Assembly (NCBI GenBank): GCA_051000755.1
Contig: JBPCNZ010000017.1
Span: 1-5,000 of the forward strand
Length of the DNA: 5,000 bases
Direction: 5' to 3'
Source: JALZAH01 sp051000755
GTDB taxonomy: Bacteria; Actinomycetota; Acidimicrobiia; Acidimicrobiales; Palsa-688
How positions within the stretch are numbered: position 1 is the stretch's first letter; each line of letters begins with the position of its first letter. The notes below the pieces were generated by a model. That model was not told the DNA's origin and did not search any database. It saw only the letters and a program-made list of their open reading frames with translations. This document shows, one piece after another, positions 1 through 5,000 of this stretch. The position numbers and the translations under genes were made by a program.

Positions 1-1
1 C

Positions 2-94
2 TCCAAGCTCATGCGCTACATCGCCTCCTACAACGAGACCGCCAAGCCCTTCGCCTGGACCTATTCAGGACAGCCGCTCAAGGTGGCCGCCTGA
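2..94 (+). CDS. IS630-family transposase, C-terminal end only (cut by window edge)
   Basis: Frame 2 is open from the window edge and ends at TGA 92-94, giving 30 residues that finish in LKVAA. The segment RYIASYNETAKPFAWTYSG matches the usual C-terminal tail of IS630-type DDE transposases, where a 'YN..AKPF.W' stretch follows the last catalytic Glu. The complete transposase further along the window has the matching tail HYNTTARPFDWRFT, which supports the assignment. The two tails differ clearly, so this is a different IS630 member and not a second copy. The catalytic residues lie outside the window, so whether the gene is intact cannot be judged. The family is fairly certain; the subgroup is not. 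Confidence 0.8.
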   Translation, partial: SKLMRYIASYNETAKPFAWTYSGQPLKVAA

Positions 95-106
95 ACGCGC
101 GCGGAA

Positions 107-132
107 CTGACGCGCGAGAGCACTAGCGTCAG
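107..132. repeat. 7-bp inverted repeat upstream of the kinase
   Basis: CTGACGC (107-113) and GCGTCAG (126-132) are perfect inverted repeats separated by 12 bases. The right arm covers the putative -10 element and ends four bases before the ATG at 136. It could be an operator for a dimeric regulator, a small hairpin, or part of the end of the upstream IS630 element. A second GC-only pair (CGCGCG at 96-101 and 111-116) overlaps it. In DNA this GC-rich a 7-bp palindrome is only modest evidence. Confidence 0.35.
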
Positions 133-136
133 GGCA
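124..136 (+). promoter_or_regulatory. possible leaderless promoter (-10 TAGCGT)
   Basis: TAGCGT at 124-129 fits the actinobacterial -10 pattern TANNNT, and the A of the ATG at 136 lies seven bases past the hexamer, where transcription would normally start. No Shine-Dalgarno sequence is visible before this ATG, which also fits a leaderless transcript; such transcripts are common in actinobacteria. No clear -35 box is seen about 17 bases upstream. This is inference from spacing only. Confidence 0.35.
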
Positions 137-579
137 TGGGCGCCGTTGTGGATTCCCCGGGGTGGGCACGCCGCGTGCCGCTGTGGGTGGTCGACGTCGT
201 GGTTGCCGTCCTGTTGTCCACGGCGGCCGTGGGGCAGGTGGGCTCGCTGCGCTATCACGCGCCGGTATGGGTGGCGGTGGGATCGTGCCTCGCCTGTACC
301 ACCACGGTGGCGTGGCGGCGATGGGAGCCGGCGGCCGCGGCGCTGGTCTCAGTGAGCGGCATGCTGATTTATCAGCTGGCCACGGGCGACCCGAATCTGG
401 CGTTTGAGCCGCTCGCCTGGGTCCTGGTCTTTTACCTGCTCGGCCGACGGGCCCGGCGGAGGATGGAGCGTCTGGTCGTCGCCGGGCTGGTTGCGTGTGC
501 GCTGGGGGTGTGCACCACAATAGCGGCCAACTCGAACGGAGCATCTGCTGTGAGTGGGGTGGGGGCGTGGGCATTGTAG
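136..579 (+). CDS. membrane sensor module of a NarL/DesK-type histidine kinase, separated from the kinase by a frame break
   Basis: This 147-residue ORF is hydrophobic and has about five predicted membrane helices, near residues 14-34, 43-60, 65-83, 88-103 and 111-131. The basic stretch GRRARRRMER (103-112) lies between the last two. This is the typical N-terminal membrane block of actinobacterial NarL-family kinases. It has no catalytic motif and stops at TAG 577-579. The next ORF, one frame over, continues with VVVPTTAGVLVARR, which reads like the missing last helix and the exit into the cytoplasm. Skipping one base near 577 would join them into one kinase of about 775 residues (ALRVVVPTTAG). 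I therefore read this ORF as the 5' part of a frameshifted gene, though a separately translated membrane subunit overlapping the kinase by 26 bp cannot be excluded. The ATG at 136 fits the leaderless promoter call. Confidence 0.7.
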   Translation: MGAVVDSPGWARRVPLWVVDVVVAVLLSTAAVGQVGSLRYHAPVWVAVGSCLACTTTVAWRRWEPAAAALVSVSGMLIYQLATGDPNLAFEPLAWVLVFYLLGRRARRRMERLVVAGLVACALGVCTTIAANSNGASAVSGVGAWAL

Positions 580-2464
580 GGTCGTGGTGCCGACCACCGC
601 CGGAGTATTGGTGGCAAGACGAACGTTGCTCACCACGACCCTGGACGAGACCGCGTCCCGTCTGCGCCGCGACCAGGGCGTCCGTTCGGCATTGGCTGCG
701 GCGCAGGAACGCAATCGAGTGGCTCGCGAGCTCCACGATGTCGTCGCCCACAGCCTGAGCGTGATGGTCATCCAAGCCAGCGCAGCGCGAGTGGTCGCCC
801 ACAAGGACCCTGCGGCAGCCGCAGGCGCCCTGCGAGCGGTCGCAGAGTCGGGGCGCGAAGCAATGGTCGATCTCCGCCGCCTCATGGGCGTGTTGCGCCA
901 TGACGACGACGCCCTCGCAGCCGGCCAGGTCGGCGTGGCCGAGCTTCGTGTGCTCGTCGAGCGCGTCCGCGCCGCAGGGGTCGATACGGAGCTCCGCATC
1001 GAAGGTCAACCAATGCGGCTGCCAGCGGCGGTGGAGACAACGGCATATCGTGTCGTCCAAGAGGCGCTCACCAACGTCGTCAAGCACGTCGGGCCCACTC
1101 GGGTTTGTGTGGTCGTGGCGTTCTGCGAACGAGCACTCGAGGTGGGCATCGCTGACACCGGACCGGCGTCCAGCTCCGCTTTCCCCGAAACCGTCGTGTC
1201 CGGCCACGGCTTGGTCGGCATGCAAGAGCGGGTGGCTGTCCACGGGGGCGACCTGCACGCAGGACCCACCCCGGGCGGCGGCTGGGCGGTCGACGCCACC
1301 ATCCCGTTGGCCCCGACAGCAACGAGGCGTGCCCCCCAGCCTCGAGAACCCGCCCCTGACCACTCGGCGCGGCTGTCACGAGTATTGCCCTGGCTGGATC
1401 GGGCCCTGGCCGCAGTGTCGCTTACCGCCTTCGAAATCGAGGTGGTCACGAGTCCCTACGGCATTGGGCGTTCGTTGATCGACATGGTTGTAGTCGCCGT
1501 CATCGCAACGGCCACGCTGTGGCGCCGGCGCGCCCCGCTGGCGTTCCTCGCCGGGGTCGGACTGCTCGCCGTGTCGCTGAGCGGCGGACCGATCTCGCTG
1601 CACAACCAGGGTCTGCTCGGCGGCTACATGGTCCTCGTCCCCACCTACGCGGTCGCGGCATGGGAGGAACGCCGACGAGCCCTGCTCGGGCTGGGCATCT
1701 GGCTGGTCGGGGCTGTTGTTATCAACCTGCTCAGCCACGCCCAGGCCGCCGACCTCCTGGGTGGGATCGCCATGGGGTGCGCTGTATGGGCCGTCGGTCG
1801 CGTCGCCCGCAACCAGCGACAACTCGGCGACGAGCTTGCGGGAACCGCGGCGTTGTTGCGGAGCGAACGACAGGACCGGACACGTCTGGCCGTCGCGGCC
1901 GAGCGGACGCGCATCGCCCGGGAGGTCCACGGACTCGTGGCCCGCGGGGTTATCGCCAAGGTCGTCCAAGCCGAATCGGCGCAGACAATCGTGACCAGCG
2001 ACCCCGTCGCCGCGATCGCAGCGGCGGCTGCCATCGAAGGATCCGGCCGCGAAGCCCTGGCCGAGATGCGCCACATCCTCGGCGCCCTGCGAGCCCCCGA
2101 TCGGCGGGGCGACCTGCAGCCCCTGCCCGGATTGGATCAGATCCATGGGCTGTTGGAACGGTCACGAGCGGCGGGCCGGATCGTCGAACTGACCGTCGAG
2201 GGTGAGCCGGGGCCGGTGTTCGCGGGAGTTGACGTCGCGGCCTACCGGATCATCGAGGAGATCCTCGCTCCAGCCCACAACGGCACCATCGGTATCACCA
2301 TGCGATTCAGCGAGGATAACCTCGAACTCGACGTCCTGGCATCCAGTCTTGATATGGCCATCTCGGTGCGCGACCGGGTGGCGATGTGCGACGGAGAGCT
2401 GATTCCCGGTGACGACCGGGTCCTGATCCGTTTGCCCCGCAAGCTGCAGGCAACGCTGGCATGA
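554..2464 (+). CDS. tandem sensor histidine kinase, NarL/DesK type (HisKA_3-HATPase, membrane block, degenerate HisKA_3-HATPase)
   Basis: This 636-residue ORF contains two kinase units. Unit 1 has the HisKA_3 dimerisation helix with ERNRVARELHDVVAHSLS (phosphoacceptor H61). Its ATPase domain has the N box EALTN (N174), DTG (201-203), GHGLVGMQER (217-226) and GGGW (241-244), so it should autophosphorylate and pass phosphate to the regulator encoded next. A linker (about 253-275) leads to unit 2, with about six hydrophobic helices between 280 and 417. A second H box follows, ERTRIAREVHG (H459), in which the usual HD is HG. Its ATPase domain lacks the N box Asn (EEILAP, P573), the DxG and the GxGLxGM lid, so it is probably a pseudokinase. 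The start is uncertain: GTG 554 follows GGAG 538-541 at a long 12-base spacing, and GTG 584 or 587 are alternatives. The N-terminal 20 residues look like the end of a membrane helix, so the natural protein probably began at 136 before a frameshift. The TGA overlaps the regulator start by four bases, implying one operon with coupled translation. The signal sensed is unknown. Confidence 0.85.
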   Translation: MGWGRGHCRVVVPTTAGVLVARRTLLTTTLDETASRLRRDQGVRSALAAAQERNRVARELHDVVAHSLSVMVIQASAARVVAHKDPAAAAGALRAVAESGREAMVDLRRLMGVLRHDDDALAAGQVGVAELRVLVERVRAAGVDTELRIEGQPMRLPAAVETTAYRVVQEALTNVVKHVGPTRVCVVVAFCERALEVGIADTGPASSSAFPETVVSGHGLVGMQERVAVHGGDLHAGPTPGGGWAVDATIPLAPTATRRAPQPREPAPDHSARLSRVLPWLDRALAAVSLTAFEIEVVTSPYGIGRSLIDMVVVAVIATATLWRRRAPLAFLAGVGLLAVSLSGGPISLHNQGLLGGYMVLVPTYAVAAWEERRRALLGLGIWLVGAVVINLLSHAQAADLLGGIAMGCAVWAVGRVARNQRQLGDELAGTAALLRSERQDRTRLAVAAERTRIAREVHGLVARGVIAKVVQAESAQTIVTSDPVAAIAAAAAIEGSGREALAEMRHILGALRAPDRRGDLQPLPGLDQIHGLLERSRAAGRIVELTVEGEPGPVFAGVDVAAYRIIEEILAPAHNGTIGITMRFSEDNLELDVLASSLDMAISVRDRVAMCDGELIPGDDRVLIRLPRKLQATLA

Positions 2465-3129
2465 CCATCCGGGTAGTGATCGCGGATGATCAACACCTTG
2501 TGCGCGCCGGCTTTCAGATGATCCTGGCCGCCCAGCCCGACATCGTAGTGGTCGGCCAGGCCACCACCGGCAGCGAGGCCGTCGCCGTGACCAACGCCGA
2601 GCAGCCCGACGTCGTCCTGATGGACATCCGCATGCCCGTCATGGACGGCATCGAGGCCACCCGGCGGATCGCAGCCAGCCAGTCCGGGCTGACCACCCGG
2701 GTTCTGATCCTGACCACGTTCGATCTCGACGAGTACGTCTATGACGCCCTCAAGGCCGGCGCCAGCGGTTTCCTGCTCAAGGACGTACCCCCCGAACAGC
2801 TGGCCGCCGCGGTGCGCATGGCCAGCAACGGCGACGCCCTCCTGGCGCCGACTATCACCCGCCGGCTGATTGAGGAGTTCGTCCACGCCCGCCGCTCCCG
2901 GGATCTCCCGCCGTTGCTCCCCCAACTCAGCCCCCGCGAGCTCGAGGTTTTCCACCTTCTCGCCCGAGGCATGTCCAACCGGGAAATCGCCGACGAGCTC
3001 ATCGTCGGCGAGACGACAGTGAAAACACACGTCACTCGGGTCCTGGCCAAGCTCGAACTCCGAGACCGCGTCCAAGCCGTCGTGCTCGCCTACGAAACCG
3101 GCATCGTCACCCCCGGCGGCACCCGTTAA
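2461..3129 (+). CDS. NarL/FixJ-family response regulator (receiver plus LuxR-type HTH)
   Basis: This 222-residue protein is the standard length for the family. The receiver domain (about 3-120) has the acidic pair D9 D10, the phosphoacceptor D55 in LMDIRMPVMDG, the switch region LTTF (84-87) and K107 in FLLKD. After a linker, the LuxR-type helix-turn-helix spans about 155-215, with LSPRELEVFHLLARGMSN and the recognition region GETTVKTHVTRVLAKL. All key residues are present, so it should be a functional DNA-binding regulator activated by phosphorylation. The ATG overlaps the kinase stop (ATGA at 2461-2464) and no strong ribosome site precedes it, so translation is probably coupled to the kinase. 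Unit 1 of that kinase is the obvious phosphodonor. Regulators of this type often control neighbouring transporters or their own operon, but no target is visible here because an IS follows 136 bp downstream. The stop is TAA 3127-3129. Confidence 0.95.
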   Translation: MTIRVVIADDQHLVRAGFQMILAAQPDIVVVGQATTGSEAVAVTNAEQPDVVLMDIRMPVMDGIEATRRIAASQSGLTTRVLILTTFDLDEYVYDALKAGASGFLLKDVPPEQLAAAVRMASNGDALLAPTITRRLIEEFVHARRSRDLPPLLPQLSPRELEVFHLLARGMSNREIADELIVGETTVKTHVTRVLAKLELRDRVQAVVLAYETGIVTPGGTR

Positions 3130-3265
3130 CGTCATCGCTCAAGCCGCCAAACGCCACACACGCAGCCACCCATACCAGCCTCGCCCACCCCAGCCGACGA
3201 CATCGAGCGAGAACTAACCCGAAAAAGAAGCCACTTCAGGCTGAACCCGAGGTTTAATCGCAAGC
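3130..3265. other. intergenic gap between regulator and IS element, no gene seen
   Basis: No ORF with coding character is seen here. A direct repeat AACCCGA occurs at 3216-3222 and 3244-3250. The second copy forms a tiny AACC-CGA-GGTT hairpin too weak to count as a terminator. The composition is less G-rich than the genes around it. The stretch probably holds the original 3' flank of the regulator gene, into which the IS inserted. Confidence 0.5.
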
Positions 3266-3283
3266 TAAGTACAACGGTGTAAT
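3266..3283 (+). repeat. left terminal inverted repeat of the IS630-family element
   Basis: TAAGTACAACGGTGTAAT matches the reverse complement of 4850-4867 (TTAGTTCGTCGGTGTAAT) at 14 of 18 positions, with the inner nine (CGGTGTAAT) identical. The TA at 3266-3267 fits the TA dinucleotide that IS630 elements duplicate on insertion, and CTAA flanks both ends (3265-3268 and 4864-4867). TAATTT at 3280-3285 also fits a TANNNT -10 pattern, so the repeat may contribute to the transposase promoter; that last point is speculative. Confidence 0.75.
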
Positions 3284-3322
3284 TTGATCGGTGGGGAGCG
3301 TGGTGCTGGGCGGCCGGCTGTT

Positions 3323-3334
3323 GGAGGCTGCTCG
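3323..3334 (+). promoter_or_regulatory. Shine-Dalgarno sequence for the transposase
   Basis: GGAGG at 3323-3327 lies seven bases before the ATG at 3335. This is the best ribosome site in the region. It favours that ATG over the TTG at 3284, which sits directly against the inverted repeat and has no such site. Confidence 0.6.
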
Positions 3335-4492
3335 ATGGGTCGGTCGTCGCCGTTCGTGTGGTGCGTCTGTCAGGTGGTGAGCGGTCGGTGTTGGAAGGGC
3401 GAGCGGGTTTCTCGTAAGGCCGATCATGGGGTGGTGGTGAGGGCCCGGATCGTGCTCGCAGCGGCTGATGGTCTGGCCAATGTGGTGATCGCCGAGCGGG
3501 TCGGGGTGTGTGTCGATGTGGTGTCTTGGTGGCGGAAACGGTTTGCTGTCGAGGGCCTGGCTGGTCTCAGAGACCGTCCCCGTTCGGGCCGGCCCCGGGT
3601 CTTTCCCGCCGAGGTGAGCGCAGGGATCAAGGCTTTGGCGTGCGAGCCGCCCGAGGCTAGGGACGTGCCGTTGTCGAGATGGAGCTCGACGGAGTTGGCT
3701 CTTCAAGCGGTGACCGAGGGAATGGTCAGCTCGATCTCGTCGTCAACGGTGCGGCGCTGGTTGGCGGCCGACCCGATCAAACCGTGGCGATACCGGTCGT
3801 GGATCTTCCCCCGAGACCCGAACTTCGCGATCAAAGCGGCCCGGGTCCTGGACCTCTACGCCCGGATCTGGGACGGCGAGCCGCTCGGGCCCGATGACTA
3901 CGTGATCTCCGCGGACGAGAAATCGCAACTCCAAGCACTACGACGTGTCCATCCGGGCCTGCCAACAGCTCGGCGACGGATCCGGCGGGTGGAGTTCGAA
4001 TACAAGCGGGGTGGGACGCTGGCCTACATGGGCGCCTACGACGTCCACGCCGCCCGCCTGATCGGCACGGTCGCTGCCAAGACCGGGATCGTCCCGTTCA
4101 TGACCCTGGTTGCCAAGGTCATGTCCAGCGAGCCTTACGCCAGCGCCCGACGGGTGTTCTGGGTGGTCGACAACGGCTCATCGCACAACGGACACCGATC
4201 CGTCGCCCGGATGACCGCGGCCTGGCCGAACGCCCGGCTGGTCCATCTTCCCGTGCATGCCTCCTGGTTGAATCAGATCGAGGTCGTCTTTTCCGTGATC
4301 CAGCGCAAAGTTGTCAAACCGGCCGACTTCGCCGACCTGGGCGTGCTCGGCGACCGTCTCGTCCGCTTCGCCGATCACTACAACACCACAGCCCGCCCGT
4401 TCGACTGGCGCTTCACCCGCAAAGACCTGGCCGCCATGCTGGAACGTATCGACGCCCACCGGCCGACCATCGAGGTCCCCACCGCAGCCTGA
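3335..4492 (+). CDS. IS630-family transposase (DDE), with a scrambled patch near the N-terminus
   Basis: The 385-residue protein cuts and joins DNA at TA targets. An N-terminal helix-turn-helix region (about 38-75, RARIVLAAADGLANVVIAERVGV) is followed by RDRPRSGRPR, a typical IS630 linker. The DDE catalytic core has D194 in ISADEKSQ, D279 in WVVDNGSSHNG and E316 in HASWLNQIEVVFS, all intact, and the tail HYNTTARPFDW is typical. The start at ATG 3335 is chosen for its GGAGG site and because MGRSSPFV resembles the beginning of related transposases as I recall them. Residues 9-23, rich in Cys and Trp, do not look like the family. The overlapping frame at 3361-3402 instead encodes VRLSGGERSVLEGR, which is the expected sequence. 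Two frameshifts that cancel (two extra bases near 3359, one near 3403) explain this. The protein is full length, but the altered patch lies just before the DNA-binding region, so activity is uncertain. A TTG start at 3284 would add 17 unlikely residues. Confidence 0.9.
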   Translation: MGRSSPFVWCVCQVVSGRCWKGERVSRKADHGVVVRARIVLAAADGLANVVIAERVGVCVDVVSWWRKRFAVEGLAGLRDRPRSGRPRVFPAEVSAGIKALACEPPEARDVPLSRWSSTELALQAVTEGMVSSISSSTVRRWLAADPIKPWRYRSWIFPRDPNFAIKAARVLDLYARIWDGEPLGPDDYVISADEKSQLQALRRVHPGLPTARRRIRRVEFEYKRGGTLAYMGAYDVHAARLIGTVAAKTGIVPFMTLVAKVMSSEPYASARRVFWVVDNGSSHNGHRSVARMTAAWPNARLVHLPVHASWLNQIEVVFSVIQRKVVKPADFADLGVLGDRLVRFADHYNTTARPFDWRFTRKDLAAMLERIDAHRPTIEVPTAA

Positions 4493-4535
4493 ACCACCCG
4501 GGCAGACTGGGCCCGTGAAGGGTCCACCAGAGTCG

Positions 4536-4850
4536 ATGCGATCCAGCCTCACCCAGCGCCTCAACACCCGAGTCGTCGAACGCTGGCCCGACCTCGCTGG
4601 CGTCGAGGTCCGGTTCCGATCCAACTTCGCCTACATCGACGGCCGCTACCCCGACGGCACCACCCTCCCCCTGTGCCGACTCCGCTACGGCGGCGTCCTC
4701 CACACCTGGGGATTCGCCGTCTACCGGGCCAGCCACGACGACTACCAAAACAGCCACCTCCCCAACGGACACCCCGCCGGCAACCCCGAAGAAGCACTCG
4801 ACTGCGCCTGCGGCCTCTACCTCAACGATCCCACCGCCTGGCTCCCCTGA
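4536..4850 (+). CDS. small conserved-looking protein carried inside the IS630 element, function unknown
   Basis: This 104-residue soluble protein lies 43 bases after the transposase stop and ends at TGA 4848-4850, whose last base is the first base of the right inverted repeat. It therefore belongs to the element. It has no signal peptide or membrane helix. Visible traits are an N-terminal amphipathic stretch (LTQRLNTRVVERWPDL), a compact middle rich in aromatic residues (RFRSNFAYIDGRYPDG, PLCRLRYGG, LHTWGFAVYRAS) and a C-terminal EEALDCACGLYLNDPTAW with Cys 90 and Cys 92. Strong G/C preference at third positions and the lack of any competing frame support real coding. I recall similar short hypothetical proteins beside transposases in actinobacteria, but cannot name a family. 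The start could also be GTG 4515 (111 residues); neither has a clear ribosome site at good spacing. It could be a transposition accessory, an immunity-type factor or a host-benefit passenger, with no evidence to choose between them. Confidence 0.75.
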   Translation: MRSSLTQRLNTRVVERWPDLAGVEVRFRSNFAYIDGRYPDGTTLPLCRLRYGGVLHTWGFAVYRASHDDYQNSHLPNGHPAGNPEEALDCACGLYLNDPTAWLP

Positions 4851-4867
4851 TTACACCGACGAACTAA
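4850..4867 (-). repeat. right terminal inverted repeat of the IS630-family element
   Basis: Read on the minus strand this is TTAGTTCGTCGGTGTAAT, 14 of 18 identical to the left repeat at 3266-3283. Its inner edge begins within the TGA stop of the small passenger gene, so gene and repeat are fitted tightly together. TA at 4865-4866 is the likely duplicated target dinucleotide. Confidence 0.75.
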
Positions 4868-4879
4868 TCGGCAGAACCA

Positions 4880-4999
4880 CTAACGGGGCTCCGCCCCAGC
4901 CCGACGAGACGGTGTGGTGGTGAGGGTGTCGTCGGTGCTGGTGGCGGTGTTGGCTGGTTGTTCGTAGGCTCCGGTCGAGCCTAGATACGGGGCCTTTCG
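4880..4999 (-). CDS. possible 3' end of a minus-strand gene (partial, weak)
   Basis: The minus strand is open from the window edge to a TAG stop at 4882-4880, giving 39 residues that start RKAPYLGSTGAYEQPAN and continue rich in Thr, Ser and Pro. Codons favour C or G at the third position (TAC, GCC, ACC, GAC), as expected for real coding in this genome. No domain is recognised in so short a piece. It may be the tail of a convergent gene, possibly another mobile-element gene, or a chance open frame in high-GC DNA. Confidence 0.3.
   Translation of the reverse strand, partial: RKAPYLGSTGAYEQPANTATSTDDTLTTTPSRRAGAEPR
4885..4897. terminator. GC hairpin beyond the IS right end
   Basis: GGGGC (4885-4889) and GCCCC (4893-4897) form a perfect 5-bp stem with a TCC loop. 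Hairpins of this GGGGCTCCGCCCC form are common between genes in high-GC actinobacteria and may end transcription. There is no T run on either side, so the terminator role is only tentative. It also overlaps the last codons of the possible minus-strand gene. Confidence 0.35.
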
Positions 5000-5000
5000 G

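Larger units (their letters stand above)
3268..4864 (+). mobile_element. IS630-family insertion sequence, about 1.6 kb, with passenger gene
   Basis: The element is bounded by imperfect inverted repeats (3266-3283 and 4850-4867) next to TA dinucleotides at 3266-3267 and 4865-4866, as expected for IS630 elements that insert at TA. It contains a DDE transposase and a second small ORF before the right repeat. At about 1.6 kb it is longer than a typical single-gene IS630 element of about 1.1-1.2 kb, and the extra length is the passenger gene. The exact ends are uncertain by one to three bases because the two repeats are offset by one base relative to the TA pairs. Confidence 0.75.

Noticed and set aside
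65..1363. Long minus-strand open frame (432 residues) opposite the kinase
   Set aside because: It is antisense to clear kinase motifs, has no recognisable domain and is rich in Arg, Pro, His and Cys, as expected for a shadow frame in high-GC DNA.
1519..2205. Plus-strand open frame inside the second kinase unit
   Set aside because: It is Arg/Pro-rich low-complexity protein in another frame of the kinase gene.
2242..3135. Minus-strand open frame (297 residues) opposite the response regulator
   Set aside because: It mirrors the codons of a well-supported regulator and shows no motif of its own.
3284..3334. TTG at 3284 as transposase start
   Set aside because: It touches the inverted repeat, has no ribosome site and adds residues unlike the family. 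ATG 3335 has GGAGG at seven bases.
3405..3411. GGGTTTC as a -1 programmed frameshift heptamer for the transposase
   Set aside because: It has the right pattern in frame 1, but a -1 slip leads to the third frame and not to the transposase frame. A +1 shift would be needed, and the codons there do not allow tRNA re-pairing.
4311..4514. Upstream part of the frame that encodes the small IS gene
   Set aside because: It overlaps the end of the transposase in another frame. The coding-like sequence begins only near 4515-4536.

Overview
This window is high-GC DNA whose genes prefer G or C at the third codon position. Together with a NarL/DesK-type two-component pair of actinobacterial style and IS630-family elements, it suggests an actinobacterium. 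Genus cannot be told from the sequence alone.

Layout on the + strand. Positions 2-94 are the last 30 codons of an IS630-type transposase that begins outside the window. A short spacer (95-135) holds an inverted repeat and a possible leaderless promoter. A two-component system follows. A membrane sensor module (136-579) overlaps, in a different frame, a large sensor kinase ORF (554-2464). The kinase stop codon overlaps the start of a NarL-family response regulator (2461-3129) by ATGA. After a 136-bp gap comes a nearly complete IS630-family element of about 1.6 kb (about 3268-4864). It carries imperfect terminal inverted repeats, a full-length DDE transposase (3335-4492) and a small second gene of unknown function (4536-4850) whose stop codon touches the right inverted repeat. 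The last ~130 bp hold a G/C hairpin and perhaps the 3' end of a minus-strand gene.

How it works: the kinase region is built as two tandem units, each a multi-helix membrane block followed by a HisKA_3/HATPase pair. The first unit keeps all visible catalytic motifs. The second keeps its histidine but has lost the N box and the ATP-binding G boxes, so it looks like a pseudokinase that could sense or regulate. The regulator has the normal phosphoacceptor Asp and LuxR-type DNA-binding domain. No target gene is visible.

Points most worth checking: (1) the frame break that splits the membrane sensor from the kinase; (2) the tandem kinase with a decayed second half; (3) a double, self-compensating frameshift near the transposase N-terminus; (4) the small passenger gene enclosed within the IS inverted repeats. 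I see no CRISPR array, tRNA, rRNA or riboswitch, and nothing that proves a wholly new system.
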